DNA of 40,688 nt, from positions 1 to 40,688 of the forward strand of contig JAOTYR010000004.1 of NCBI GenBank assembly GCA_029861785.1, written 5' to 3'. This document shows, piece by piece, positions 28,612 through 37,550 of this stretch. Origin of the DNA: Candidatus Nitrosopumilus sp. (GTDB taxonomy: Archaea; Thermoproteota; Nitrososphaeria; Nitrososphaerales; Nitrosopumilaceae). The position numbers and the translations under genes were made by a program. The notes beneath the pieces are model-generated. The model was not told the DNA's origin. It did no database searches and saw only the letters and a program-made list of their open reading frames with translations. Every line of letters starts with the position of its first letter. The stretch's first letter is position 1.

Positions 28612-29145
28612 TTAATTTACTTCCGCGACTGTCGTCTTGTAAATATTTGATGCATCTTTCATTGTCTCTTTGAAATTACGAATGATTCCTGATCTCTTGG
28701 AAGATGCAACAGTTACAGTTAATTCATTCATTAGATCTTTGATGGATACCAACATCTCTTTAGTAGTAACGCTTACTTCACGAATATCCTGACTGCTGAT
28801 GCTATTCTCATCGTCGTTACTAAAGGAATTAATTTTTCCTTTTACAGATTTTATTACCTCTGTTGCTTCCTCAATTACATTTGTTTCCTTTAGCTGTTGC
28901 ATGCTGTCTTTCATTTTTGTTGATGTTTCATTCATGTTTTCTGAAATTAAGCGAAAATTTTCTATATTCTTTACCATTTCTGGTGTTTGGAGACTTTGAA
29001 TAATTTCATTAACCTTGGATGCAGTCTCTTGAATCTTGTTTAGTGATTCAAGTACACCTGGAGTACCAATTTGACGCATTATTTCTACGGCATCAGAAGC
29101 TGTCTCCTTGATGTCACGTAGCTTGCTGGTTTTTCTTTCTTCCAT
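28612..29145 (-). CDS. Coiled-coil protein
   Basis: 177 aa, heptad-like helical, no TM segment. Confidence 0.75.
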   Translation of the reverse strand: MEERKTSKLRDIKETASDAVEIMRQIGTPGVLESLNKIQETASKVNEIIQSLQTPEMVKNIENFRLISENMNETSTKMKDSMQQLKETNVIEEATEVIKSVKGKINSFSNDDENSISSQDIREVSVTTKEMLVSIKDLMNELTVTVASSKRSGIIRNFKETMKDASNIYKTTVAEVN

Positions 29146-29166
29146 TTTATTTCTACTTCCTAAATC

Positions 29167-29502
29167 CTAAGACAGGTCTCCTGTGAGTTTATTGTAACTG
29201 GGGCTGTACTTATTTGGGTGAACCTGACTCCTTTGGCGCATTTGTACTACAGAAATAAAACCGCTAAGCGCAAAAATGGAATTAAGTGTTGCAAAAATAA
29301 GACTGTCTGCAAGGAAATCATTTGCAGCCATCAATATATTCAGACTTGCCAATGAAAGTAAAATAATTGGAAAATATCTACCAACCTTAATTATTATTCC
29401 TAAGGAGTGGATCAATAAATCAATCTCTTTAGATTCAGATGCTTGAGTTCGGTATTGAATTGACTTTTGTCCTATTTTCTCATCATCAACATAATATGTC
29501 AT
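29167..29502 (-). CDS. Small membrane protein
   Basis: Two hydrophobic segments (YFPIILLSLASLNILMAA, SLIFATLNSIFALSGFISVVQM). Confidence 0.7.
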   Translation of the reverse strand: MTYYVDDEKIGQKSIQYRTQASESKEIDLLIHSLGIIIKVGRYFPIILLSLASLNILMAANDFLADSLIFATLNSIFALSGFISVVQMRQRSQVHPNKYSPSYNKLTGDLS

Positions 29503-30014
29503 CGTGCATTCACTTTGCCTTTAATACTTGAGAACATTTTTTCAGTCATGTGGCTGGTTTCCTTTTTGACTTTGTCAATACCCTCTTGAACTGCCTTAGT
29601 TGTATTAGGCGAGGCTTTTCCAGCATCAGTCCCAATTTCTTTTACAGTTGATATGGATTCCTCTGCAGATTTCAAGGTGCTTTCTACTGCATTGGCAGTA
29701 TCAATTATGACACCATTTTTTTTCAGCACTTGTGTTGTTTTATTAATATCTTTTACAGTATCACGAACGGCCAAAGAACCTTCACGTATTGCATCAGCCA
29801 TCTCTGGTATGGCCTCACTTTCATTAATAGTGTTCATGATTGCCCTCATTCTAAGTGAATACTCTCTGATGTACTTTGAAATATTCTGAATGGTTCCAAC
29901 AGTTTCTTTTGCAGTTTGTTGTTGGACTCTAACTTCTCTCCAAGATGGATTTGAATTATTGTTGTTTTCTATCATATTATGTATTATACAAAATTTGTTA
30001 ATAACAATCACCAA
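29499..30014 (-). CDS. Coiled-coil protein, similar in style to 28612-29145
   Basis: QQTAKETVGTIQNISKYIREYSLRMRAIMNTI..., overlaps the membrane gene by 4 nt; likely start about 29975 (MIENNNNSN). Confidence 0.75.
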   Translation of the reverse strand: MVIVINKFCIIHNMIENNNNSNPSWREVRVQQQTAKETVGTIQNISKYIREYSLRMRAIMNTINESEAIPEMADAIREGSLAVRDTVKDINKTTQVLKKNGVIIDTANAVESTLKSAEESISTVKEIGTDAGKASPNTTKAVQEGIDKVKKETSHMTEKMFSSIKGKVNAR

Positions 30015-30166
30015 TCATTTATTCATATCAATGATCCATTTATCAAATAACCATAATCTCAAATGATTTGAAATTGTGTAATTTGGTTTTTACATACTAA
30101 TTTTTACCAAAAAATAATTTTAAAAATTGAAGTTAAAGTTTGAGAGTACATCAGAATTTTGAGAGT

Positions 30167-30192
30167 AAAAAGACGTAGATAGGTAGAAATTG
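30167..30192 (+). repeat. Dispersed intergenic repeat, short degenerate copy A
   Basis: gtaaaaagacgtagataggtagaaa; compare aaaaatggacgcagatagg. Confidence 0.4.
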
Positions 30193-30197
30193 CGGGT

Positions 30198-30216
30198 TTA
30201 GTCTAACTTAGACTAA
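30198..30216. terminator. Near-perfect palindrome just 3' of the 30226-31431(-) gene
   Basis: TTAGTCTAA-C-TTAGACTAA. Confidence 0.3.
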
Positions 30217-30225
30217 TCATCCTCA

Positions 30226-31431
30226 TCATCTTGTAGTCAGCTTACATTGGCCATTATAAGATATTGGAATTCCTTCAATGTTAATCATGCATTTGTTTGC
30301 ATATGTATTTCCATTAATTCCGCACTGAGGATCATACTCTAAGGTACAAGCAATTGCTGGTATTTGGTCTGTCCATCCCCTTTGAAGAAGTTTTTCAGTA
30401 GAAGTTGATTTTACACATGCAGGGGTATACACTAAGGTATTTTCTTTAAAGATTAATTCCAAGCCTTCTGCACAAATGGTTTGGCTTGCAGGAATTCCAG
30501 CTTTACTTTGATATTTTGGTGAAAGATAAAGCTGTTTTTCTCCATCTATTACACAGATTTTACCAGGATAAACACCAGGGCCACATCTGTCATTGAGTAC
30601 ACAGATTTCACTTAATGGAACAAAACCAGGAGCACATTTATTCATAATTGGAAAATGAAGTAATTGTTGCGCAGATAAATTATTTAAAATATAATCTTCA
30701 ATAGATTCAATCTCTGTTATAGACTTATCAAGTTTTGCAGATACTTCAACATCTAGATTTGAAATAATGACTTTGATTGAATTAGGATCATCAGCTCGAA
30801 TTTGTATTTCTAATTCATTACAAACACCTGGTGAAATTTCTCTTTCTTCACCCACAAATTTTGTTAATAGGACAGATTCTTTATCAGACACTATAGAAAT
30901 ATCCTTTGCGCTGATTACTTGGTCTCCAGTGCATCCTTCAAATTTAAACAAGAATGTTCCTGGAATTTGAAGTTCAATTAACGATTTTGATTTTACGTAA
31001 AAATTTTCACGACTTTTTTTGAGTTCTGCCTCACGATCTTGGATCAATTCCGCAGATCTTTCTGAAAGTTTTTCATATCTATCTGAACCACCATAATCCC
31101 ATAATGGATCCTCATACAACATTACACAGTTTCCTGAAAAGTTATGATTTTGGTATCTAGTGTAAAAATCAAAATCAGACAAAGAAACAAAATCTTTATG
31201 GATAGATTCACAGTCTTTTATTTGTGAATCAGTTAAAGGGTCTAAAACATGTGGTAGTGAAAACTTGTCAATGTAATCCGCATTTACATCTAAGAAAATT
31301 GCTGGAATAATTACAATTGATAGAGTGAGAGGCATTAGTAGAAAAATAATTTTTTTAACCATTACTGAAAAAAAATCAGGACTATATTTAAAAAAAACTA
31401 TAATTTTTGACCATATCAGGCACGAACTCAA
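30226..31431 (-). CDS. Secreted protein with 'CxxGL...PACV' module and C-terminal Kazal-like domain
   Basis: CAEGLELIFKENTLVYTPACVKSTSTEKLLQRGWTD then CTLEYDPQCGINGNTYANKCMINIEGIPISYNGQC. Confidence 0.85.
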   Translation of the reverse strand: MSSCLIWSKIIVFFKYSPDFFSVMVKKIIFLLMPLTLSIVIIPAIFLDVNADYIDKFSLPHVLDPLTDSQIKDCESIHKDFVSLSDFDFYTRYQNHNFSGNCVMLYEDPLWDYGGSDRYEKLSERSAELIQDREAELKKSRENFYVKSKSLIELQIPGTFLFKFEGCTGDQVISAKDISIVSDKESVLLTKFVGEEREISPGVCNELEIQIRADDPNSIKVIISNLDVEVSAKLDKSITEIESIEDYILNNLSAQQLLHFPIMNKCAPGFVPLSEICVLNDRCGPGVYPGKICVIDGEKQLYLSPKYQSKAGIPASQTICAEGLELIFKENTLVYTPACVKSTSTEKLLQRGWTDQIPAIACTLEYDPQCGINGNTYANKCMINIEGIPISYNGQCKLTTR

Positions 31432-31544
31432 TTTTCAAAATTCCCAAAAAATAATTTTAAAATTCCTTGAAATCTTGATGTTTTAGTTCAAGGTTCACAT
31501 TCAAGTTTTAAGATTCAACTGCCTAGTTAGGCAAAAAAAGATCC

Positions 31545-31604
31545 CATGGGCTTATGTGGATTCACTCATCAATATGGGAAGTAAATGGACGCAGATAAAA
31601 AAAG
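31545..31604 (+). repeat. Dispersed intergenic repeat copy B
   Basis: gtggattcactcatcaatatgggaagtaaatggacgcagat. Confidence 0.6.
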
Positions 31605-31611
31605 TTTGAAG

Positions 31612-31965
31612 TTATTTTAACTTCAATCTAGTGGCTTTACTGAGAATTTTTGAATGATCGGCTCTAGCGCTGGTTGTAAGATAGAGAAGATGTCCATCAT
31701 CAAGTGGTATTACTATACGTTTGATTTTGCCATATTCCGCAAGAGCATATTTCCCTTTTCCAATCTTTCTTGAGAGTTGATTTCGCGCTTTCCAGATATT
31801 GGCAGATGTTTTTAGTGATTTGAGACTCTCTTTTGGTGTTAAAAGATTTTTTACACCTTTTTTATGTCCACTAGATTTTATTCTTCCATTCAAGTCAGTG
31901 ATTGTTGCATACCTAATTGAAGGGCTAATTTTCATAGCTTTTTCTTGAAGGCTTTGATAGTCCAT
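31612..31965 (-). CDS. Conserved hypothetical protein
   Basis: 117-aa ORF, RYATITDLNGRIKSSGHK...; coding-like. Confidence 0.7.
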   Translation of the reverse strand: MDYQSLQEKAMKISPSIRYATITDLNGRIKSSGHKKGVKNLLTPKESLKSLKTSANIWKARNQLSRKIGKGKYALAEYGKIKRIVIPLDDGHLLYLTTSARADHSKILSKATRLKLK

Positions 31966-32277
31966 TAAGAGATATTATTATCTCCTAGATTTTAAAGTTT
32001 TAAAATAAAAGTTAAACAAGAATTTTTTAGAGTAGAACTAGATTCTATCAGTCAAATTAACCTGTACCTGCAAAAAGATTGATGATTTTTGGATAGTTTA
32101 TGAAGTTTTTCTCAGTGATTTCATTTTCCTTAACTAACCAGTCTGTAATTATTAACCGAGTTTTGACTGATGAACTTGAAGATGAATTATCTCTGTGAGT
32201 ACAATCTCAGACATGGTATGATTTTCTCTTATGTATTTCAAGAATAAGAACTTCTATAGGGAATGGCATGGTAGAGA

Positions 32278-32322
32278 CTTTCCTTCCAAATTAAGGTTAA
32301 AAATGGACGCAGATAGACATAA
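32278..32322 (+). repeat. Dispersed intergenic repeat copy C
   Basis: ccttccaaattaaggttaaaaatggacgcagatagac. Confidence 0.6.
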
Positions 32323-32332
32323 GAACTAGTTT

Positions 32333-33388
32333 TCATTTTTTTTCTTCAATACTTTTCTTCATACTTTTTTTAATAGCATAGAGTATGATAAAAAATACAA
32401 TTAGTATTGCTCCAAGGCTTTGAATCAATATTGTAACTGTAGGGTTTGACAATGTCTCTCCTCGAAAGTCTTGTGGTTTAAAATCTGGATCTTGTTCCCT
32501 GATGAAATTACCATCTTGATCGTACTGTGGTGGAGGGTTTCGGATGATGGTTCTATCCTTAATTGCTAATTCGTCAGCAGGCGTGTATGGATTTGGTAAG
32601 GTATGGTCTTCATATTCGGCAATTACAGAATCTCCCTCAATAGTGTGCAATCTCTGACCCAAAGAGGGCTTAATAGAAAAATAGACTATACTTTCAAAAA
32701 TTCCTGTATTTTTACCAGTTTCTCGAACCGAAAGAGAGATTCCTGCAGGGTCAGAATCAGACCAAACATCAATCTTAAACTTGTCAATTTCATTTGGATT
32801 CCAATTCATGTCGGGATCTGTCACTTGCATTTTTGCCGAATCATTTTCTTGATAGCTTTTCTTTTCTACAAGCATTTTACCGATATTCCATGAAACAGGA
32901 ACTGATGATTCAACTGAATACAATTCAGAGTTATTTTCAAAAGAAGTAAAAGTTACAGTCACAATATCGTCATTATCAACTTTCAAATAATCACCTATTG
33001 CTGCACCAGAGTTCACATAGTCAGATCCAAATACATCGTTTCCATCTTTATCTCCAGTGGTCAGATCACCATCTGCATCATGTAAAAATCCTGACAAATT
33101 AATTTCCTTTGAAAAGATTCCAGAGGTAGGCCTATTTTCAGCTATTTGAATATCAAATATTGCATGATTCTTTGATGAAATGGAAATGCTGCTGTCTGAT
33201 TCACCAATTACATCTATTTTTTCATAGGATGTGTTATAGTCTGGAGCAATAATTTTGATTGTTATTTTATCAGTCCATGTATAGATTTCTTTATCAAACT
33301 CTATTGTAATGTTCTCTGATTGGGCAAATACAGATGGAAGGAATAACACACTAAAGCAAAAAAGTAAAATTAAAAGTCTAGTTTTCAT
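32333..33388 (-). CDS. Secreted, C-terminally membrane-anchored surface protein (Ig-like/beta-sandwich)
   Basis: Signal peptide; HDADGDLTTGDKDGNDVFGSDY; C-terminal TM segment then KKSMKKSIEEKK. Confidence 0.8.
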   Translation of the reverse strand: MKTRLLILLFCFSVLFLPSVFAQSENITIEFDKEIYTWTDKITIKIIAPDYNTSYEKIDVIGESDSSISISSKNHAIFDIQIAENRPTSGIFSKEINLSGFLHDADGDLTTGDKDGNDVFGSDYVNSGAAIGDYLKVDNDDIVTVTFTSFENNSELYSVESSVPVSWNIGKMLVEKKSYQENDSAKMQVTDPDMNWNPNEIDKFKIDVWSDSDPAGISLSVRETGKNTGIFESIVYFSIKPSLGQRLHTIEGDSVIAEYEDHTLPNPYTPADELAIKDRTIIRNPPPQYDQDGNFIREQDPDFKPQDFRGETLSNPTVTILIQSLGAILIVFFIILYAIKKSMKKSIEEKK

Positions 33389-33444
33389 TTTATTTTTCTC
33401 TAAATCAGATATTCATTAAGTGTTCTAATCTTAATTACAAATCG

Positions 33445-33475
33445 GTAGAGGCCTGAACCGTTTTTGGAGAGACTT
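33445..33475 (+). repeat. Dispersed intergenic repeat, partial copy G (5' segment only)
   Basis: ggtagaggcctgaaccgtttttggagag; compare gccttgaaccattttcgagaa. Confidence 0.4.
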
Positions 33476-33542
33476 TGAGATGCAAATTAGAAAATAAAAA
33501 ATGAAATAAAAAAATCAATTTTGTTATTGTGATTCTATATCA

Positions 33543-33731
33543 CTACAAATTATCATCTTCATCAAAAATTATCAGTCTAGAATCAGATTCTCTAAATCCA
33601 ATCGTACATTCTGGATAGTGTTTCAGACCTGTTCCTTTCTTCCAATATACAGAATCGCCAATGTCTATTTGCTCATTACACAATATGCATTTGTTTGGAA
33701 ACTTTGCCTCGATCTTTATCCAGTTAGTCAT
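33543..33731 (-). CDS. 62-aa putative zinc-binding protein
   Basis: KCILCNEQIDIGDSVYWKKGTGLKHYPEC. Confidence 0.75.
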   Translation of the reverse strand: MTNWIKIEAKFPNKCILCNEQIDIGDSVYWKKGTGLKHYPECTIGFRESDSRLIIFDEDDNL

Positions 33732-33793
33732 GATTCACACTCTACATTTATGATAATTTGGTATAGTTTAGGGCTATTTAGGATTCAATTCCT

Positions 33794-33920
33794 GCTGGGC
33801 TTGAACCAATTTCGGGAACGAAATAATTCAAAGTCATGCATCGTGGGGATTCACTTACCTAATTGGGAATAAAAATGGGCCCGCGGGGATTTGAACCTGT
33901 TGGTTTTAGGGGTTCATAGG
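33794..33920 (+). repeat. Dispersed intergenic repeat copy D, including tRNA 3'-end-like sequence
   Basis: gggcttgaaccaatttcgggaacg...gtggggattcacttacctaattgggaataaaaatgggcccgcggggatttgaacctg. Confidence 0.75.
33876..33897 (-). pseudogene. Fragment resembling a tRNA 3' end (T-loop through acceptor)
   Basis: Reverse complement GGTTCAAATCCCCGCGGGCCCA; no GGGCCCG 5' half nearby and T-stem 5' side does not pair. Confidence 0.5.
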
Positions 33921-34061
33921 ATTAAGTCTTGAGTACGGCAGAATTAACAAGGTTATGATAATTTTAATTTTCTTCCCAGTAATTATTTCATTCATACCCA
34001 CTTTTTCATTAATTTGGAAGTTATGATCATTCTTAATTAATATCATTAAAAGAAAAATTTT

Positions 34062-37000
34062 ATGAGAATTAATTTTATCATTTTAATAATTTCAACGGGT
34101 TTACTTTTTGGAGGATTTGGAATCTCACCTGCGTTTGCTGGCATGACAGTAACCTATAGTTCAAATGGTAACGGATTTTGGAACAGTCCAGGTACTTGGC
34201 TACACGATGACGGTATGGGAAATCAAATAGCAGGAGTTCCCGGAACCGGTGATGATAAATTCATTAGTCATACTGTTACAATTTCCAGTCCAGTTAGCAA
34301 TGCTGGATTAGTTCAAGTTGGTGGGAGTCTAATTGTAGATAGCACTTTAACAAACACCGGTTTTAACGATGGGATGACCACACGTGGAATAATTAATTTT
34401 GGGACTACTACTTTTACCTCAAACGCCGTTTTTAATAATAATGGACTTTATGAAAATTTTGGCGGAACTACAACAATAAATTCTGGTGGTCAATTTTTTA
34501 ACAATTATGCATCAGGCAATGGTCATTTTCACAATGAGCAAGGTGGATTTTTCGTAAATGGAAATCTCACCAACACTGGAGACATTCATCAACTCACAAA
34601 TGGCATTATGGAGGTATCAGGAACATTAGTCAACTCAGGAGTAAATGGAATTTTTGACAATCGTTTTGGTGCTGAGCTCAGAACCGCTTCCTTAGGCACC
34701 ATTAACAATCAAGCAAGCGGTTCAATAAACAATCAAGGTACTTTGAACAACAATCTTGGTTCAATTAACAATTCTGCCACTATCAATAATCAATTTGGAA
34801 CAGGGATAATTAACAACAAAGTTGGAACCCTAAAAAATAACGTAGGTGGCACCATCAACAATCAAGCTTCTAATACGATTAATAATGAAAGTTTAGGAAC
34901 TTTGGATAATTCTGGTGTTATAGAAAATACGGGAACCCTAAACAATATGGGAGTTCTTGACAATGACGGAACAATAAACAACAAACCTACCGGAGAAATA
35001 GAGAACACAAAAACTCTGACCAACAAAGCTAGCGGAATTATAAACAATGAAGAGATTTTTGATACTAGCGACAATTTAGAAAATGAGGGAACAATAAACA
35101 ACAAAAAACCATTTGGAAAAATAGAGAACACAAAAACTCTGACCAACAAAGCTGGTGGTACGATAAACAATGAAGACACGTTAGAAAATCGGGATAAATT
35201 TGACAACGATGGTACTGTTGATAATAAAGAAGACGCTACCTTTACTAATTTTGATGGTGGCACCATAACAAACAATGATCAATTAACAAATAATGGTAAA
35301 ATCACAAACAAGGATACCATTACAAATACTGGCACCATAGACAATGATAATTATTTGGAAAATGAAAAGCAAATAGACAATACAAGTGGGACAATCAATA
35401 ATACTTGCCTAATTAACAATTCTGGAGACGTACCTAACATGGGAGGGATGATAAATAATCAAAATACCATTTCCAATATGGGAATGCTTGCCTTCCAACC
35501 TGGAGGCAAATTTACAAATTCTGGTACTCTTAATGGGAATATGGAAGTAAATATCCTTACAGATGAAATTATTCCAGAAGAAGATAAAATCAAAGGAAGG
35601 ATAGTCATTGTTGCCCCAGACCGTCTAGCAGCCCCAACTGATAAGGTGGGACAGTTACCACTAAAAGGTGTGGAGATGACATTCTTTCATTCTGGACCGC
35701 ATGTAATGGCAGATAGTGACAGAATGGATGGTAATTTTTCTTTTGATGTCCCTACCAAAAAAGATACAGTGTCTATTGAGACTGTCTTAGAAGATGGAGC
35801 ATCTCCAGGTTTTCCAAATGGTTTATTTGAAATACATCATGGGGCGGTGGGAACCCCTGTTAAATTTAAAACTGAAAATTTCAACTCCTGTATCCGAATA
35901 GCATTTTTAGAATTAAGTTCTACAGATCCAGAGTTTAAGTTAAGCGGGAAAGATTCAACACCAATCCTTACTGGACTTTCGCAAGTCGAACGGTTAGCAG
36001 ATCTGGCTGGCCAGTATTATTACTCCTTAATTGCATTTGATTTTATTGTACAACACTTACAAGAAGTAACTTTGGATGACCTCCCATTAAAGGTTGTAGG
36101 CTATTCTTCTGAATCTGTAAAATCAAATTTTTTTCGTAATTCTGACCCTTCGATACATATGGGAACTCCTTATAGCGGAACAAACATTGCTGCCATAGCT
36201 ACCGGAAGTCACACAGAGACCCAGATTGATGTGTTGCTTCATGAATTTGGCCATTATATCACCTATGAGTCCGATATTCATGGAAATAATAATGGCATTA
36301 ATACAGTTAGAACAATTCATCCCACTATTTCAAATATAGTAAGCGAAGGCTGTCATGCCGGATATGCCCAAATAGATTCTTCCTGTGCTTGGAGTGAAGG
36401 AGTTGCAAGTTTTTTCGCCGGAGTAATTGTTGATAAGATGCTTATGGATCCTAATCACGATAAATTTAGTACAACTGTGTTAAAGACTCGAGCGGGAGAT
36501 AGTTATTTTGATACCACATTTTATGATGTTTTTGGTAACAAAAGAAGTGGGATGAAAAATTGGTCTCCCTTATATGAAGAATTTGCAGTAGCAGCATTGT
36601 TATGGGCACTATACAGCCCTTCTTTTGAACCAAGCACATCAAATGACATTAATGATTTGATGATGTTCTTTGGCATTCCAGATGTTAGAACTGTCTCGGA
36701 TCTTTATGACGTTATGAATATTTCAGGATTAGTTACAACTACCAATTTAGATAAGATTTTTGGGAATTACAAAATATGTGTAGATGCAAATATGAATAAT
36801 ACTTGTGATTCTTCAGAAGTCCATGGAGTAACATCTTGGGAAAATATTACAGCTACTGTTAACACTACTAGTACTCTTTTTAGTTATCCTATTCCCATGA
36901 GTGTAGATCCTAGACATGAACCTCCACCTTATTTTCCAAGTATGGTTTCTATTGACATAGAAGATCTAACTGGAAATACAATAATGAATGGCACTGAAGT

Positions 37001-37457
37001 GACAATAGAAACAATTTTGCCAAATAATGATAATCTAAGTCATACTACAGTTGTCTATGATGGAAAACTAAATACTAATTTTCTAATGACGGATGGGTCC
37101 CATGTAAATTTAATTTTCTCTAATGATGACTTTTTTTCCGAGCAAATAACAATTAATGCCGAACAATATTTCAATGGGTTTGGTAATGAAGATCAAATGA
37201 ATTCTCTGACATTTGTGGTTGAAATGGCTCCTAGAGATCCATGTGTTCCTCCAAATTCTGGAAATTGGATTATTACGACTAATTGTGAATTAACAGAAAA
37301 TACAATTGCCAGCGGAAATGTCACTATAACCAATAATTCTTTAATGGAGATCCCTCCAGGAATTACTTTAACCATTGAGTCGGGAAATAATATAACAATT
37401 GAAATGGGGAGTGGCCTCAAAATAATACTTGGTGGAACATTACAAGTTATTTCATAA
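34062..37457 (+). CDS. Giant secreted protein: Asn-rich solenoid + zinc metallopeptidase domain + C-terminal beta-helix-like domain
   Basis: Signal peptide; dozens of [TIL]-N-N/x-x-G-T-I-N-N repeats; HEFGHYITYE (36240-36254) and WSEGVASFFA (about 36390); C-terminal NWIITTNCELTENTIASGNVTITNNS... Confidence 0.9.
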   Translation: MRINFIILIISTGLLFGGFGISPAFAGMTVTYSSNGNGFWNSPGTWLHDDGMGNQIAGVPGTGDDKFISHTVTISSPVSNAGLVQVGGSLIVDSTLTNTGFNDGMTTRGIINFGTTTFTSNAVFNNNGLYENFGGTTTINSGGQFFNNYASGNGHFHNEQGGFFVNGNLTNTGDIHQLTNGIMEVSGTLVNSGVNGIFDNRFGAELRTASLGTINNQASGSINNQGTLNNNLGSINNSATINNQFGTGIINNKVGTLKNNVGGTINNQASNTINNESLGTLDNSGVIENTGTLNNMGVLDNDGTINNKPTGEIENTKTLTNKASGIINNEEIFDTSDNLENEGTINNKKPFGKIENTKTLTNKAGGTINNEDTLENRDKFDNDGTVDNKEDATFTNFDGGTITNNDQLTNNGKITNKDTITNTGTIDNDNYLENEKQIDNTSGTINNTCLINNSGDVPNMGGMINNQNTISNMGMLAFQPGGKFTNSGTLNGNMEVNILTDEIIPEEDKIKGRIVIVAPDRLAAPTDKVGQLPLKGVEMTFFHSGPHVMADSDRMDGNFSFDVPTKKDTVSIETVLEDGASPGFPNGLFEIHHGAVGTPVKFKTENFNSCIRIAFLELSSTDPEFKLSGKDSTPILTGLSQVERLADLAGQYYYSLIAFDFIVQHLQEVTLDDLPLKVVGYSSESVKSNFFRNSDPSIHMGTPYSGTNIAAIATGSHTETQIDVLLHEFGHYITYESDIHGNNNGINTVRTIHPTISNIVSEGCHAGYAQIDSSCAWSEGVASFFAGVIVDKMLMDPNHDKFSTTVLKTRAGDSYFDTTFYDVFGNKRSGMKNWSPLYEEFAVAALLWALYSPSFEPSTSNDINDLMMFFGIPDVRTVSDLYDVMNISGLVTTTNLDKIFGNYKICVDANMNNTCDSSEVHGVTSWENITATVNTTSTLFSYPIPMSVDPRHEPPPYFPSMVSIDIEDLTGNTIMNGTEVTIETILPNNDNLSHTTVVYDGKLNTNFLMTDGSHVNLIFSNDDFFSEQITINAEQYFNGFGNEDQMNSLTFVVEMAPRDPCVPPNSGNWIITTNCELTENTIASGNVTITNNSLMEIPPGITLTIESGNNITIEMGSGLKIILGGTLQVIS
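34560..35560 (+). repeat. Degenerate Asn-rich solenoid repeats inside the 34062-37457 CDS
   Basis: Repeating GTINN/TLTNKA/IENTGTLNN units; 35-nt exact repeat aaatagagaacacaaaaactctgaccaacaaagct at 34996-35030 and 35119-35153. Confidence 0.9.
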
Positions 37458-37467
37458 TTTTATTTCT

Positions 37468-37486
37468 CATACTTTCATAAAGTATG
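37468..37486 (+). terminator. Hairpin 11 nt after the solenoid-protease stop
   Basis: CATACTTT-CAT-AAAGTATG. Confidence 0.35.
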
Positions 37487-37550
37487 GGCCCACGGGGATT
37501 CACCTACTAAATTGGGGATAGAAATGGACGCCGATTGGCTTGAAAACTAA
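37478..37550 (+). repeat. Dispersed intergenic repeat copy E
   Basis: tatgggcccacggggattcacctactaaattggggatagaaatggacgccgattggcttgaaaac. Confidence 0.75.

Noticed and set aside
31606-31626. Palindrome TTGAAGTTA-TTT-TAACTTCAA as terminator
   Set aside because: Overlaps the coding end of 31612-31965; could be chance in AT-rich Leu/Lys codons.
32100-32198. 32-aa plus-strand ORF MKFFSVISFSLTNQSVIINRVLTDELEDELSL
   Set aside because: Too short and without supporting signal; could be a decayed gene.
32160-32200. C/D-box-like motifs (ctgatga) suggesting a guide RNA
   Set aside because: No properly spaced C, D', C' and D boxes or terminal stem could be traced.
34862-35275. 137-aa minus-strand ORF (FVMVPPSKLVKV...)
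   Set aside because: Antisense shadow of the low-complexity solenoid repeats.
34560-35560. Possible CRISPR or DNA satellite array
   Set aside because: Repeats are in frame, degenerate at DNA level and periodic at protein level; no conserved direct repeats with unique spacers.
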